Assembly (NCBI RefSeq): GCF_046044395.1
Contig: NZ_JBJUSG010000003.1
Span: 1 to 64,000 of the forward strand
From: Magnetominusculus dajiuhuensis
Lineage (GTDB): Bacteria; Nitrospirota; Thermodesulfovibrionia; Thermodesulfovibrionales; Magnetobacteriaceae
Reading direction: 5' to 3'
DNA length: 64,000 bases
The translations under genes were made by a program, and so were the position numbers. Below, one piece after another: positions 35,701 to 44,546 of this stretch (position 1 is its first letter; the number at the start of each line of letters is the position of its first letter). The notes beneath the pieces were generated by a model. It saw only the letters and a list, made by a program, of their open reading frames with translations. It was not told the origin of the DNA and did not search any database.

Positions 35701-37311
35701 ACTCTTGTGAATATATCGTTTCTCCATGCTAAAAACTGATATATCGCCTCTGTACAAACGTTCTAACCCTTCCAATTGCCGCTGAATATCATCGGGATGC
35801 GTGACTTCCTGATGTGTGCGGCAAGTCAGCTCCTCACAAGTATAACCGATAATATCGCAGTACTCCTCATTAACCTGAACAAAATTGCCGGAATCTGCCT
35901 CTGTAATGGCAGCCCCAATCGGCGCTTTCTCAAAGATAATCCTGAATCTTTGCTCACTCTCTCTAAGTTTGTCTTCTAATTCCTTTCTCTCTATCGCAAC
36001 CGCATATATCGCCGCCAACCGCTCGATGACATATACGTCTCTGTCTGTATAATCCCTCGTGGAATTTGCCAGCGCTATTTGACCGACTATCTTGTTTCCC
36101 GATTTTACGGCAACGGATAAGAAATTCCTAATATCAACATGCCCGGGTGGAGTACAATTCTTATAGGACTGATGCCCTTTTGGCGTGTTGGTGAAGAAAC
36201 TCTCTCCGGTGTTTAATGAGTGCCCCCACAGGGCGTTATAACCATCGGGGCCTTTAGGAAATCGGGCCGTTCGCCGCTCTTGTACAACCGTGCAGTTATT
36301 AGCCATCATCTCTGTAAGATTAATGGCGACGTTGTCTTCATTTTCGTCTATCAACGACACGTAGCCGTGTTCACTTTCGGTAAGTATTAACGACTCACCG
36401 TGTACGACTTTTGAAATGTCGTATTTATTAAATGCTGGATTTAACAGGGCTTCTGTCACCTTGGCGATTGAGGATTGAAGTGCTAATTCCTGTTTTAATT
36501 GTTCCTGCATTGCCCTTTGTTCGGTGACGTCATACACGGAGCAATAGGTTATGCCTTCTTCCGGGACAGGATTCGACATCCACATCAGACGCTTATACGA
36601 GCCGTCTTTACATAAATATCTGTTTTCAAACCGCATGACCTGATTGCCCTCAGACAATTGTTTGATTGCGTCCAATGTTGATTCTATGTCGTCGGGATGT
36701 ACAAATTCCAGATATGGTTTCGATCTAAGCTCTTCAGCCGTATATCCAAGCGTTTTTTCAAACGATGGACTAAGCATTCTAAAATATCCATTAATATCGG
36801 CGGTACATAACATACTTATTGAAAGGTTAAAAAATCTGTTCAACTCTTCCTGCGCCTCTTTAGTCCGGGTAATGTCGGTGTGTATTGATATCCACACCGT
36901 GCCGTGGTGCGTATCCTCAAAAGTCGAAACGGTTGCAGAACACCAAAAATGCTCGCCTGTCTTTTTGATATTATGCACTTCGCCATGCCATGAATTTTTG
37001 TTATTTAATGATTCTATTATTTCATTTGCCACCTCTTCGGGAGTTTTATCGGTGGGGGCGTTGACTACGGAGATATTCCTGCCGATTAACTCGCCGGCAT
37101 CATAGGCAAACATCTGCTCAAACTTCTGGTTGCAATAAAGGATTATTCCATCGTCGGCCCTGATAAGAACGACGCCCTCAGCCATATTGGACATTACTTC
37201 GTCCTGAAGCCTATGCTCTAAGACTAATTTATCCTGAGACGCCTCAAGCTCTCCCACCCTTGCTTGTAGCTCTTCTATAAGTTTGTCTTTCGCCTTATCG
37301 TCGTCTTTCAC
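32701..37311 (-). CDS. Very large PAS/GAF hybrid sensor histidine kinase
   Basis: The 1536-residue protein has no membrane segment, so it is cytosolic. Its sensory part contains about seven PAS domains, several with the PAC signature GTVWISIHTDITRTKEAQEE or similar. Two GAF domains at about 290-450 and 985-1145 share GHSLNTGESFFTN-like motifs. The transmitter has the H-box LIAHQWRQPLNA (histidine about residue 1318) and a HATPase with NIINNAKDA, DNGGGIPE and GTGIGLYMSK. There is no receiver domain and no response regulator next to it. The transmitter is nearly identical to that of the adjacent kinase at 37492-39609. Confidence 0.9.
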   Translation of the reverse strand: MKDDDKAKDKLIEELQARVGELEASQDKLVLEHRLQDEVMSNMAEGVVLIRADDGIILYCNQKFEQMFAYDAGELIGRNISVVNAPTDKTPEEVANEIIESLNNKNSWHGEVHNIKKTGEHFWCSATVSTFEDTHHGTVWISIHTDITRTKEAQEELNRFFNLSISMLCTADINGYFRMLSPSFEKTLGYTAEELRSKPYLEFVHPDDIESTLDAIKQLSEGNQVMRFENRYLCKDGSYKRLMWMSNPVPEEGITYCSVYDVTEQRAMQEQLKQELALQSSIAKVTEALLNPAFNKYDISKVVHGESLILTESEHGYVSLIDENEDNVAINLTEMMANNCTVVQERRTARFPKGPDGYNALWGHSLNTGESFFTNTPKGHQSYKNCTPPGHVDIRNFLSVAVKSGNKIVGQIALANSTRDYTDRDVYVIERLAAIYAVAIERKELEDKLRESEQRFRIIFEKAPIGAAITEADSGNFVQVNEEYCDIIGYTCEELTCRTHQEVTHPDDIQRQLEGLERLYRGDISVFSMEKRYIHKSNRITWVTITSIPLEMRSNQPKLNLAIVEDITEKKEMEAALKEKELDVIEAQAKAHFGTFIYDPVSQQSKWSLELYNIWGVDPKQGPLLYPDLKNYIHPDDWQRFDDVVGEAVQLRKPYELDIRICRPDKSEIIANIIGEPLLDADGNVVKLRGSTQDITERKKAEEELREYKNQLERMVVKRTEELTEAEERFRTAFEFSTVGAAITSPEKGWIEVNDKVTKMFGYSKDELRGMTWAEITHPDDIEPDVTQFNRVLAGEINGYNLEKRFIHKDGAIIHTMLFVNCKRRADGSVDYCIAMIEDITENKRMEEELRAERDKLKSIMDTMEDGVYITTKEHEIYFINRALMRDFGEVKGRKCHEYFHDKSEPCAWCKNEEVFSGKSVTWQWHSLKNNRTYSLFDTPLRNSDGTIYKFEIFHDITDIKNAQAMIQRELDFQTAVAEVSAALLSPDKTIYDIAAIVHQKSMRLTESLHGYVSEVDPITEEDVGHIFSDMANQEICRVDTKRTRLAFPKGKNGYNAMWGHSLNTKEGFYTNNPQTHLSYKGVIPQGHVPIKRFLSVPAVIGNTLIGQIALANAERDYNDDDLNVIKRLASIYALAVERKRMEEDLKQSYDYNKRLLDALDNVGTCVFIKDMDLRYVYANRLALEVTNSTMEELLGCTDSKFFTAEAAEELSRNDRRVIENNEIVEIEEYLILKNSGEKTIYLAIKRPLYDAEGKIYGLCGVSTDITERKIMEERLKRLNDHLMELVAEETQKRQQQEQMLIQQSKMAAMGEMIGLIAHQWRQPLNAIGMVVQDIKEAYNYGELNEKYIQETVDTTMNQVYFMSKTIEDFKDFFKPSKKKVRFDIKTTIQELLSMFEQMFKKSDVDISMITSQDTILVTEGYPNEFKQVILNIINNAKDAITSKRDAGDTIQGRIDINIINNTEGNKIIISIKDNGGGIPEHIMDKIFDPYYTTKGEKGTGIGLYMSKTIIETNMGGSLEVSNVDGGAEFVIELGT

Positions 37312-37404
37312 AAAGAAACCCCGCCTTTAATTGAATGTACGTTCTGATGGATGCTGACAAATAAATTCTACCACATATTGATGGGGAATTGCAAAATAAA
37401 AAGA

Positions 37405-37516
37405 GCATCCTTCGACAGGCTCAGGATGATTCGATTGTGGATGATTCGATTGTTCAAGTAACTTATATCTGTTCAAGTACCTTATATCGAATCATCCTGA
37501 GCCTGTCGAAGGATGC
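37405..37516. repeat. 31-bp perfect inverted repeat overlapping a kinase 3' end
   Basis: Arms at 37405-37435 and 37486-37516 are exact reverse complements (GCATCCTTCGACAGGCTCAG and continuation). The loop contains a 19-base direct repeat, TGTTCAAGTAACTTATATC and TGTTCAAGTACCTTATATC. The right arm contains the stop codon and last residues of the second kinase. This is a dispersed intergenic palindrome, different in sequence from the other repeat families here. Confidence 0.88.
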
Positions 37517-39609
37517 CCCGCACCCAACGTTATCACGAACTCCGCCCCGCCATCTACATTGCTGACCTCAAGACTACCGCCCATATTTGTCTCGATGATT
37601 GTTTTTGACATATATAGTCCAATCCCCGTGCCTTTTTCCCCCTTTGTTGTATAGTAGGGGTCAAAGATATTATTTATTATGTGCTCCGGTATGCCGCCGC
37701 CGTTGTCTTTTATTGAAATTATTATCTTGTCTATTTCTGTATTATTGATGATATTAATATCAATCCGCCCCTGTATCATTTCACCATCATCTCTTTTTGA
37801 AGTAATGGCGTCTTTTGCATTATTAATAATATTGAGTATCACATGTTTAAACTCATTTGGGTACCCATCTGTAATAAGTATTGTATCTTGCCCTGTTCTA
37901 ATAGAAATATCTACATCGCTTTTCTTAAACATCTGTTCAAACATTGAGAGCAGTTCCTCAATTGTAGTTTTTACATTGAACTTTACCTTTGCCTTTGACG
38001 GTTTGAAAAAGTCCTTGAAATCATCTATCGTCTTTGACATAAAATGTACTTGATTCATGGTTGTATCAACAGTATTTTTTATATAATCCGCATTGAGTTC
38101 TCCGAAATTATAAGCCTCGTTTATGTCTTGTACCGTCATGCCTATGGCGTTTAGAGGCTGCCTCCATTGATGGGATATCATGCTTATCATTTCACCCATC
38201 GCCGCCATTTTTGATTGCTGAATCAGCATCTGCTCATGTTGCCGCCTTTTCTGGGTTTCTTCCACTACTGCACTTTCAAGTTCGATATTTAACCTCCTCA
38301 GTTCCTCTTCCATGCGTTTACGCCTTGTGACGTTACGAACAACATGCACCGCGCCCATTACCTTGCCCTCAGTATCCCGGACTGGACTGAAATGAAGCTC
38401 GTACCAACTTCTGTCCAGCTTTGTGTCTCCAAATTGTTGTGTAACCGTGAAATCCTCACCGCCAAGGGCGCGGCCCCAGAAGTCCATCGCATTGGCAAGA
38501 TCATCCGGAAGGTCTGCAAGCGCTTGTCTCATCGAGTCGCCTTTGTTGAGATCCACGCCAAATATGCGCTTGAACTCATCGTGGAAGGCGGTATTAAACA
38601 TCACATACCGGTACTCTGTGTCCATCATAGCGATGACATCCCTTGTGCTTTCCATGATTTTAAAGAGTTGTTCGCTGACCCCGTTTAACTCTTCCTCCAC
38701 GAGCTTGCGTTCAGTGACATCCTGCAGGATTCCAACGGCCTCCTTCGCCCTGCCTTCATTGTCAAACAGGAATTGAACCCTTACATATACCCATTTTATC
38801 TGGCCATCCACAATGATGCGGTGTTCCCATTCACCCGGACCTCCACCGTTCATTGCAGCAGACCACGATTTCATGACAGACGCCTTGTCTTTTGGGTGCA
38901 TACTGTCAATGCCCGTCTGCATTGTGAGTTTCATATTGCGTGGATGTCCATAGATATTGTACAGTTCATCTGACCCGCTCCACTTGTCCCCATCGTCTGA
39001 AAAAACCACGCGCCAACTGCCAATGTGGGCGATTGACTGCGCTAAATCAAGGTCTGACTTACTGTTTTTTAGTTCCTCTTCCATCGCCTTTTGTTTTGTA
39101 ATATCATAAGAGAAGCCGCACACACCAGCAATATTATCTCTCTCATCCTTCAGGGGAAACTTTAATGCCAGATAATATTTGCATCCCGTTTCATGTAATC
39201 CCTTTGGGTATCCTACTTCCTCAAACTCCATCACATTGCCGGTATCCATAATATGCCTGTCATTGGCACGAAGCTGTTGCGCCATCTTATTATCAAAGAA
39301 ATCGTAGTCCGTATATCTCCGGTTTCCTAATTCCGCCCTGGTTACATTAAACAATTCTTCCGTCATTTTATTGATAAAGGTATAATTGCTATCCTTGTCT
39401 TTAATATAAACATAGGCGTTGATGCCATCCATATATGATGAAAATAATCTCTCTGATCTCTCCAGCGCTATTTTTTCTTTCAGCAGTTCAGACGTGCGCC
39501 AGGCCACCTGCCGCCTAAGTATCATTATCCACGAGGAGATGAGAATAAGCACCACGCACATGATGCCTGCCGCCCATTTTACCTCATGCCAAGGGATTTC
39601 AGCATCCAC
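37492..39609 (-). CDS. PAS sensor histidine kinase, membrane-anchored
   Basis: The 705-residue protein has one transmembrane helix near the N-terminus (WAAGIMCVVLILISSWIMIL), then three PAS domains, and the transmitter with SHQWRQPLNA (histidine about residue 480) and HATPase motifs. In-frame codons continue upstream of the GTG start to a stop near 39635 and read SQEAGRGVDAEIPWHEVKW, which looks like coding sequence. The protein may thus have lost an N-terminal periplasmic sensor. Its final residues (GHPSTGSG) are encoded by the inverted repeat at 37405-37516. No response regulator is adjacent. Confidence 0.85.
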   Translation of the reverse strand: MDAEIPWHEVKWAAGIMCVVLILISSWIMILRRQVAWRTSELLKEKIALERSERLFSSYMDGINAYVYIKDKDSNYTFINKMTEELFNVTRAELGNRRYTDYDFFDNKMAQQLRANDRHIMDTGNVMEFEEVGYPKGLHETGCKYYLALKFPLKDERDNIAGVCGFSYDITKQKAMEEELKNSKSDLDLAQSIAHIGSWRVVFSDDGDKWSGSDELYNIYGHPRNMKLTMQTGIDSMHPKDKASVMKSWSAAMNGGGPGEWEHRIIVDGQIKWVYVRVQFLFDNEGRAKEAVGILQDVTERKLVEEELNGVSEQLFKIMESTRDVIAMMDTEYRYVMFNTAFHDEFKRIFGVDLNKGDSMRQALADLPDDLANAMDFWGRALGGEDFTVTQQFGDTKLDRSWYELHFSPVRDTEGKVMGAVHVVRNVTRRKRMEEELRRLNIELESAVVEETQKRRQHEQMLIQQSKMAAMGEMISMISHQWRQPLNAIGMTVQDINEAYNFGELNADYIKNTVDTTMNQVHFMSKTIDDFKDFFKPSKAKVKFNVKTTIEELLSMFEQMFKKSDVDISIRTGQDTILITDGYPNEFKHVILNIINNAKDAITSKRDDGEMIQGRIDINIINNTEIDKIIISIKDNGGGIPEHIINNIFDPYYTTKGEKGTGIGLYMSKTIIETNMGGSLEVSNVDGGAEFVITLGAGHPSTGSG

Positions 39610-39701
39610 GCCTCTTCCTGCCTCCTGACTAAAAAAACTACCTTCTTATGAAAATATTGTAACACAATCATGATCAGATCATATAGCCTCCAGCCGGAGT
39701 G

Positions 39702-39798
39702 CCGAGGCCGCCAACGGGCGGCAGCCCAAATTAAGTAGATAAAACGTGGGCGAGATTATGGGGTGAAGGGGGGTTACCCCCCTTCGTTTTTAATCCTT
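39702..39798 (+). repeat. Dispersed two-hairpin repeat, copy C
   Basis: This copy runs in the orientation of copy D, from GCCGCCAACGGGCGGC to GGGGGGTTACCCCCC and TTTTTAATCC. It ends at the stop codon of actP and lies upstream of the second kinase gene, which it may separate from actP transcription. Confidence 0.9.
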
Positions 39799-41495
39799 TA
39801 CTCCGCGCCAATACCAATATATGCCCGAAGTTTTTCCTTTTCGAATTTCTCCTGCGCCTCTGGCTCACTGCTCATCAGCGACACCAGAATGCCTATTAAG
39901 AAGGCGGCGCCCATGGATATGAGTCCGGGGTTTTTGAGGGGAAATATGGCCTGTGGCATTTGAGCTGTCAGCTCCTTTTTCTTTGCGGCAAAGGCGGCCT
40001 TCTCATCAGTTACCGCCTTAGGGTCGGCGGCAGCCTTTTCTAACTCTTCCACCTTAGCCTTTGACTGTGTCTCGGCCTCGCTTATCTGCTTTTCTATGGC
40101 GGCCTTTTCCTTTACGTGGAATACATCAACCCACACCGTCGGGCTTATGATAATAAGTCCAACTGCCAGAATAAGACCCGTCCATATGCTGGCAACAGCG
40201 CCCTTAGTAGAGAATTTCTTCCACATTATAGACATGACAAGGGCGGGGAAATTGGCGCTGGCTGCCACAGCAAAGGCAAGCCCTACCATGAAGGCCACAT
40301 TTTGCCCCTTAAACAGTATGCCCAGGAGCATGGCAGATACGCCAAGCCCGATTGTGGCCATTTTGGCAACCCTCACCTCGTCCTTTTCGTTGGCCTGCCC
40401 CCGTTTTATTACGCCCACATAGAGGTCGTGAGACAGCGCCGATGCCCCGGCCAGTGTTAAGCCCGCCACTACGGCAAGTATTGTGGCAAACGCCACAGCG
40501 GCCAAAAATCCGAGAAACACATGCCCGCCAAGTGCCTCAGCCAGCAGAGGGGCCGCCATGTTGCCGCCCTTGTCTATGGCCATTATAACCTTCTTTCCAA
40601 CCAGCACCGCGGCACCAAACCCTATCGTCACCGTGAGGATATAAAAATACCCGATGAAGCCGGTGGCGTAGAAGACCGATTTTCTTGCCTGCTTAGCGTC
40701 AGGTACAGTATAAAACCTCATGAGTATATGAGGAAGGCCGGCAGTGCCAAACATTAGCGCAAGTCCCAGAGAAAACGCGTCTACGGGGCTTGTAATAAGT
40801 CCGCCGGGTTGCAGAAACTCAGGCCCGTACATTTTGGACGCACTGCCAAAAAGCTCCCCGTAATTAAACCCAAACTTTGACAGCGTAAGTATTACCAGTA
40901 TCGTAGCGCCCCCAAGCAACAGTACCGCCTTTATTATTTGAACCCATGTGGTGGCCAGCATACCGCCAAAAAGGACATAGGCTATCATCAGGCATCCCAC
41001 TATTAGTATGGCCCACTCATAAGGAAGCCCAAACATCAGCTTTATCAGCGTGCCTGCCCCAACCATCTGGGCAATCAGATAAAAGAGCACCGTAATGAGC
41101 GACCCCGCGGCAGCCGATGTCCTGATAGGCATACGCTTGAGCCGGTAGGCAACTACATCGGCAAAGGTATATTTGCCGAGGTTGCGAAGGGGTTCGGCTA
41201 TCAGAAACATTACTATTGGCCAGCCCACGAGCCATCCAACTGAATAGATGAGGCCGTCGTAACCTTTTGTCGAGACCAGTCCGGCGATTCCCAAAAACGA
41301 GGCGGCGCTCATATAGTCCCCCGCCAGCGCCAGGCCGTTCTGAAACCCGGTGATGCTCCTTCCCGCCGCATAAAACTCCTTCGTCGTCCTCGTGCGCTTC
41401 GCCGCCCAATATGTGATACACAGCGTAGATAGCACAAACACAAAGAAAAACGCTATGGAAACAGGATGTACCTGTCCTATGATTGACTGAGCCAT
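39798..41495 (-). CDS. actP: Acetate permease ActP-type sodium:solute symporter
   Basis: The 565-residue protein is a 13-helix sodium:solute symporter. Key segments are AAGRSITGFQNGLALAGDYM, SAASFLGIAGL and FALGLALMFGTAGLPHILMR-like GTAGLPHILMRFYTV, which match the cation/acetate symporter ActP. A hydrophilic, coiled-coil-like insert rich in E, A and K (about residues 465-525) lies between the last two membrane segments, which is seen in several ActP relatives from anaerobes. It follows the DUF485 gene by three bases, the standard yjcH-actP arrangement. It should take up acetate or another short-chain monocarboxylate. Confidence 0.92.
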   Translation of the reverse strand: MAQSIIGQVHPVSIAFFFVFVLSTLCITYWAAKRTRTTKEFYAAGRSITGFQNGLALAGDYMSAASFLGIAGLVSTKGYDGLIYSVGWLVGWPIVMFLIAEPLRNLGKYTFADVVAYRLKRMPIRTSAAAGSLITVLFYLIAQMVGAGTLIKLMFGLPYEWAILIVGCLMIAYVLFGGMLATTWVQIIKAVLLLGGATILVILTLSKFGFNYGELFGSASKMYGPEFLQPGGLITSPVDAFSLGLALMFGTAGLPHILMRFYTVPDAKQARKSVFYATGFIGYFYILTVTIGFGAAVLVGKKVIMAIDKGGNMAAPLLAEALGGHVFLGFLAAVAFATILAVVAGLTLAGASALSHDLYVGVIKRGQANEKDEVRVAKMATIGLGVSAMLLGILFKGQNVAFMVGLAFAVAASANFPALVMSIMWKKFSTKGAVASIWTGLILAVGLIIISPTVWVDVFHVKEKAAIEKQISEAETQSKAKVEELEKAAADPKAVTDEKAAFAAKKKELTAQMPQAIFPLKNPGLISMGAAFLIGILVSLMSSEPEAQEKFEKEKLRAYIGIGAE

Positions 41496-41498
41496 TGC

Positions 41499-41807
41499 TT
41501 ATCCCTCCACCTTATCTCTTACTTTTTTTACCAGCGTGTCGTAGGTGTTATTTGCCCAGTAAACGTAAATACCGGTCAATACGCACGACATCACTATGAC
41601 GCCCACGGCTATGGGAATCCCTATGGGAACACGCTCTGTGAGCATGGATGACAGAAAGGGCTTGTTAAAGGCTATCAGGCCGATGAATCCGAAGTAGAAG
41701 AATAGTTCAAGTATGGTCAGAACTATGGACACTGCGGATTTCTGTCCTGAGAGCTTTATGAAATCTTTGTCGTCCTTAAAGTTAAAGACTGCTTTGTTTG
41801 TTGACAT
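41499..41807 (-). CDS. DUF485 family membrane protein (YjcH-like)
   Basis: The 102-residue protein has two transmembrane helices and the family pattern KDFIKLSGQKSAVSIVLT followed by PIAVGVIVMSCVLTGIYVYWAN. DUF485 proteins nearly always lie directly upstream of ActP-type symporters and probably aid them. That arrangement holds here. Confidence 0.9.
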   Translation of the reverse strand: MSTNKAVFNFKDDKDFIKLSGQKSAVSIVLTILELFFYFGFIGLIAFNKPFLSSMLTERVPIGIPIAVGVIVMSCVLTGIYVYWANNTYDTLVKKVRDKVEG

Positions 41808-41861
41808 ATATAATCCTCCTTTTGTATTTTTACGGCATACAGGGCTGGCCTGTAGTACTAA

Positions 41862-42548
41862 TTAGAAATTACTGAATTCTCCTGATTTTATGGCACCTCC
41901 TTGATTGCCAATCCTCAGCAAGTCGCCAATTCGCTCTACGCCGCAGCAGGCCAGGGCGGCAATAAAGCGCTGAAAAAGCTGGGCCGTTATGTAGGCGTCC
42001 ATTATGGCGTTATGGCTGACTGACGTGGGTATGGCAAAATGTTTAGCGATTTCATAAAGTGAAGGGTTTGTTTCCAAAGAAATACTATCTGAGTGGTAAT
42101 GTCTGTCTGAAAGCCATTTATAGACGGCCAGCGTGTCTATGGATTTGTTTCTGAACGGCCGTCCGGTGAGTCTTTTGGTTTCCCTGCCCAAAAAGGCCAA
42201 ATCAATCTCCACGCAGTGCCCGATGATAACGCCATCCCCACAGAAGTCTATTAACTCCTGCAGCACCGCCTCTATGCCCTCTGAGGCCTGAACATCTGAC
42301 GGCGTGATGCCGTGAATAGTAACGCTTGGGCCGCAAAGGGGGATTTTGGGATTGACAAGCCTGTAAAAGGTGTCTGTGAGGAGAATCCTGCCGCCTGACA
42401 TTTTCACTGCCCCTATGGAGACAATAGCGTCTCGTTTGTAGTCAAGGCCGGTAAGTTCCAGGTCAAGCGATACTGCGTCAAGCGATTCAATTGTGGCGTT
42501 ACGGCGCGTCCCGCGGTTGTTGAAGAGTCTGTCTATGAACGCTACCAT
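41862..42548 (-). CDS. DnaQ-like 3'-5' exonuclease
   Basis: The 228-residue protein has the DEDDh exonuclease motifs: SLDLELTGL (Exo I), GHCVEIDLAFL (Exo II) and SHNAIMDAYITA (Exo III). It has no polymerase fusion. Exonucleases of this type commonly accompany the CBS/DUF294 protein in acetate-permease operons, where their role is not established. The start overlaps the DUF294 gene by seven bases. Confidence 0.85.
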   Translation of the reverse strand: MVAFIDRLFNNRGTRRNATIESLDAVSLDLELTGLDYKRDAIVSIGAVKMSGGRILLTDTFYRLVNPKIPLCGPSVTIHGITPSDVQASEGIEAVLQELIDFCGDGVIIGHCVEIDLAFLGRETKRLTGRPFRNKSIDTLAVYKWLSDRHYHSDSISLETNPSLYEIAKHFAIPTSVSHNAIMDAYITAQLFQRFIAALACCGVERIGDLLRIGNQGGAIKSGEFSNF

Positions 42549-44440
42549 ATCATCTCCCTGTACCGCTCTATGACCATGCCCTGAATCTTTGATATTATCT
42601 GAAATGCCTCCTTTACAGTTCTCTTCTGAAGATTTGTTAGTCTGTCCGGTCTGATAAAATTATCAGGCGGCAGGGCGTTTCTTATCTTTTCGTACTGGTG
42701 CTGGATTCTCAGGAGCATTATAAACTCAAAGGCGTGGATAAGCTCCTCGGCATATTGTTTTACTATGCTGTGCTTATCCGCAAGCTCCTCTATGCGTTTA
42801 AGCGTGGGAGTTGAGCCTACTCCTTTTTCAAGGGCAAACAGTCTGACAAGGTCAACTATTGGCGACACTCCCTTGACCTTCAGATTGAGCATGTCCTTGT
42901 GTTCGCCGCTTTTTTCAACGACAAAGGTCTTGAGAAAGCCGATGGGCGGGGCATTTTTTATGGCCAGGCTTGCCGCCTTGCCAATCAGCAGTCTGTTGTC
43001 CGCTATGTGGGACTGAAGGTGTACTCTGAAGGCGTCTGCGAGGCCATCTTCACCACAGATTGCCCTGAAGTCGAAGAGGGTTACGGCATTGAGGACGGCC
43101 TCTGGCGTGGGTGTGGCAGTCCAGTTAGCGGCGTACCTCTTCCACGATTTCAGCGGTTGGCGCCACATGGGATTAGACGCCATGTAGTTGGCAGGGCAGG
43201 GCGGGAAGCCGACCTTAAACAGGGCGTCGCGCACTAATGCCGAAAATCTGGAGAAATAGTCCTGAGCCTCACGCGCCTCTGCCTCGTTTACCGGGTCGCC
43301 GTAGATAATTGCATTGTCCTGGTCTGTCTTAAATGTCTGCTCTTTCCTGCCCTCACTTCCAAATCCAAGCCACACATAGGCAACCGGAGGAGGGCCAAGC
43401 TCTTTTTCAATGAGCGTTATTACCTTCCTTACGAGCCTGTCGTTTATCTCGGTGATGATTCTAAGGACATTGCCAGCCCTTGCCCCGTCACTAAGCAGCA
43501 TATTATAGACGCCATTTATCTTGCCTGAGACGGGGATAAGCCCGTTGACAGACGACTGCGCCTCTATGTCCTTTACGATGGCAAGCGGCGAGGTGCCCTG
43601 CAAAAGCATTAAATCATGGTTTGTAAGTATGCCCCAGAGGCGCTTTTCTTTCATTACTAAGAGATGGTGGACGTTATTTTTGACCATGCTCAACACCGCC
43701 TCATAGCAGTACTCATCCGCGTCCACGCTTTTGAGGGAATGGCTCATAACTGTGTTAACCGGCTCGTTTACATCCTTGCCACGGGCGACAACCTTATCGC
43801 GCATGTCGCTGTCGGTGACGATTCCAACAGGGGCACCACCGGCGTCGAGAAAGATTAGTGAGCCGGTATGGCGTTCTGTCATAATGCGGGCTGCCTCTCT
43901 TATGGATATGCCGTGCGGGGCGGTTGAGAGATTTCTCTTTGCCACCGCCCCCACGCGGGTGTTAAAGAGGATTTTATCGCCGCAACTGTAAGTGAAATGC
44001 TTGTATTGGAGTTCCATCACGGCATCGTTGGCAACGGGATGCAGAAAAGACTTCGAGAACAGGTTTCTTGCCTCGTCGTCAGTGTCAATGAGTTTCTTTA
44101 TCTGGTCCTTTCTCAGCAGATAGCATATGGTGTCATCTACGGCCTTAACATCAGTCCAGGGCACGTCTTCACCAAAAAGAGAATGGTAACCGATGACATC
44201 ACCTTCGCCCTTGTAGTCAATCAACACCTCTTGTCCTTCGTAATCCAGAGAGTGTTTTGCCCCGCCTTTTCTTATGACGAACAGATAGGCCTCGCCGGGG
44301 CCGTCTTTCTGAGTGATTACCGCGCCCTTAGGGTAGAACTCTGACGCTATGCCCCTAATAGCGCTGGTGAGCGCCCTGTCGCTCAGAAACTGAAAGGGTG
44401 GAACCTTCCGCAAAAACAGGACTATATCGTCTAAAATCAT
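42542..44440 (-). CDS. cNMP-CBS-DUF294 putative nucleotidyltransferase regulator
   Basis: The 632-residue protein starts with a cyclic-nucleotide-binding-like domain (1-120), followed by two CBS domains (about 155-280, with GIVTDSDMRDKVV and GILTNHDLMLL). A DUF294 nucleotidyltransferase-type domain follows at about 320-450 with GFGSEGRKEQTFKTDQDNAI, then its C-terminal helical domain. DUF294 resembles GlnD/GlnE uridylyltransferases. In ActP operons of other bacteria this protein is thought to regulate the permease or signalling. It is the first gene of the four-gene minus-strand operon. Confidence 0.88.
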   Translation of the reverse strand: MILDDIVLFLRKVPPFQFLSDRALTSAIRGIASEFYPKGAVITQKDGPGEAYLFVIRKGGAKHSLDYEGQEVLIDYKGEGDVIGYHSLFGEDVPWTDVKAVDDTICYLLRKDQIKKLIDTDDEARNLFSKSFLHPVANDAVMELQYKHFTYSCGDKILFNTRVGAVAKRNLSTAPHGISIREAARIMTERHTGSLIFLDAGGAPVGIVTDSDMRDKVVARGKDVNEPVNTVMSHSLKSVDADEYCYEAVLSMVKNNVHHLLVMKEKRLWGILTNHDLMLLQGTSPLAIVKDIEAQSSVNGLIPVSGKINGVYNMLLSDGARAGNVLRIITEINDRLVRKVITLIEKELGPPPVAYVWLGFGSEGRKEQTFKTDQDNAIIYGDPVNEAEAREAQDYFSRFSALVRDALFKVGFPPCPANYMASNPMWRQPLKSWKRYAANWTATPTPEAVLNAVTLFDFRAICGEDGLADAFRVHLQSHIADNRLLIGKAASLAIKNAPPIGFLKTFVVEKSGEHKDMLNLKVKGVSPIVDLVRLFALEKGVGSTPTLKRIEELADKHSIVKQYAEELIHAFEFIMLLRIQHQYEKIRNALPPDNFIRPDRLTNLQKRTVKEAFQIISKIQGMVIERYREMIW

Positions 44441-44477
44441 ACAGACTCAGACAGAAAGATTGCCCTAACTTGCTCCA

Positions 44478-44522
44478 CGCCACCCATACCCACGCCACCC
44501 ATACCCACTTCACCCATACCCA
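44478..44522. repeat. 15-bp tandem repeat, three copies
   Basis: Units CGCCACCCATACCCA, CGCCACCCATACCCA and CTTCACCCATACCCA lie head to tail in the gap between rubrerythrin and the acetate operon. It lies directly upstream of the operon's first gene on the coding strand. Confidence 0.85.
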
Positions 44523-44546
44523 ATTGTAATAAAAAAGCGATTTGTA

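Noticed and set aside
44478..44522. 15-bp tandem repeat read as a transcription factor binding array
   Set aside because: Only three copies, low complexity, and no palindromy; it could be a binding array but nothing here supports it over slippage.
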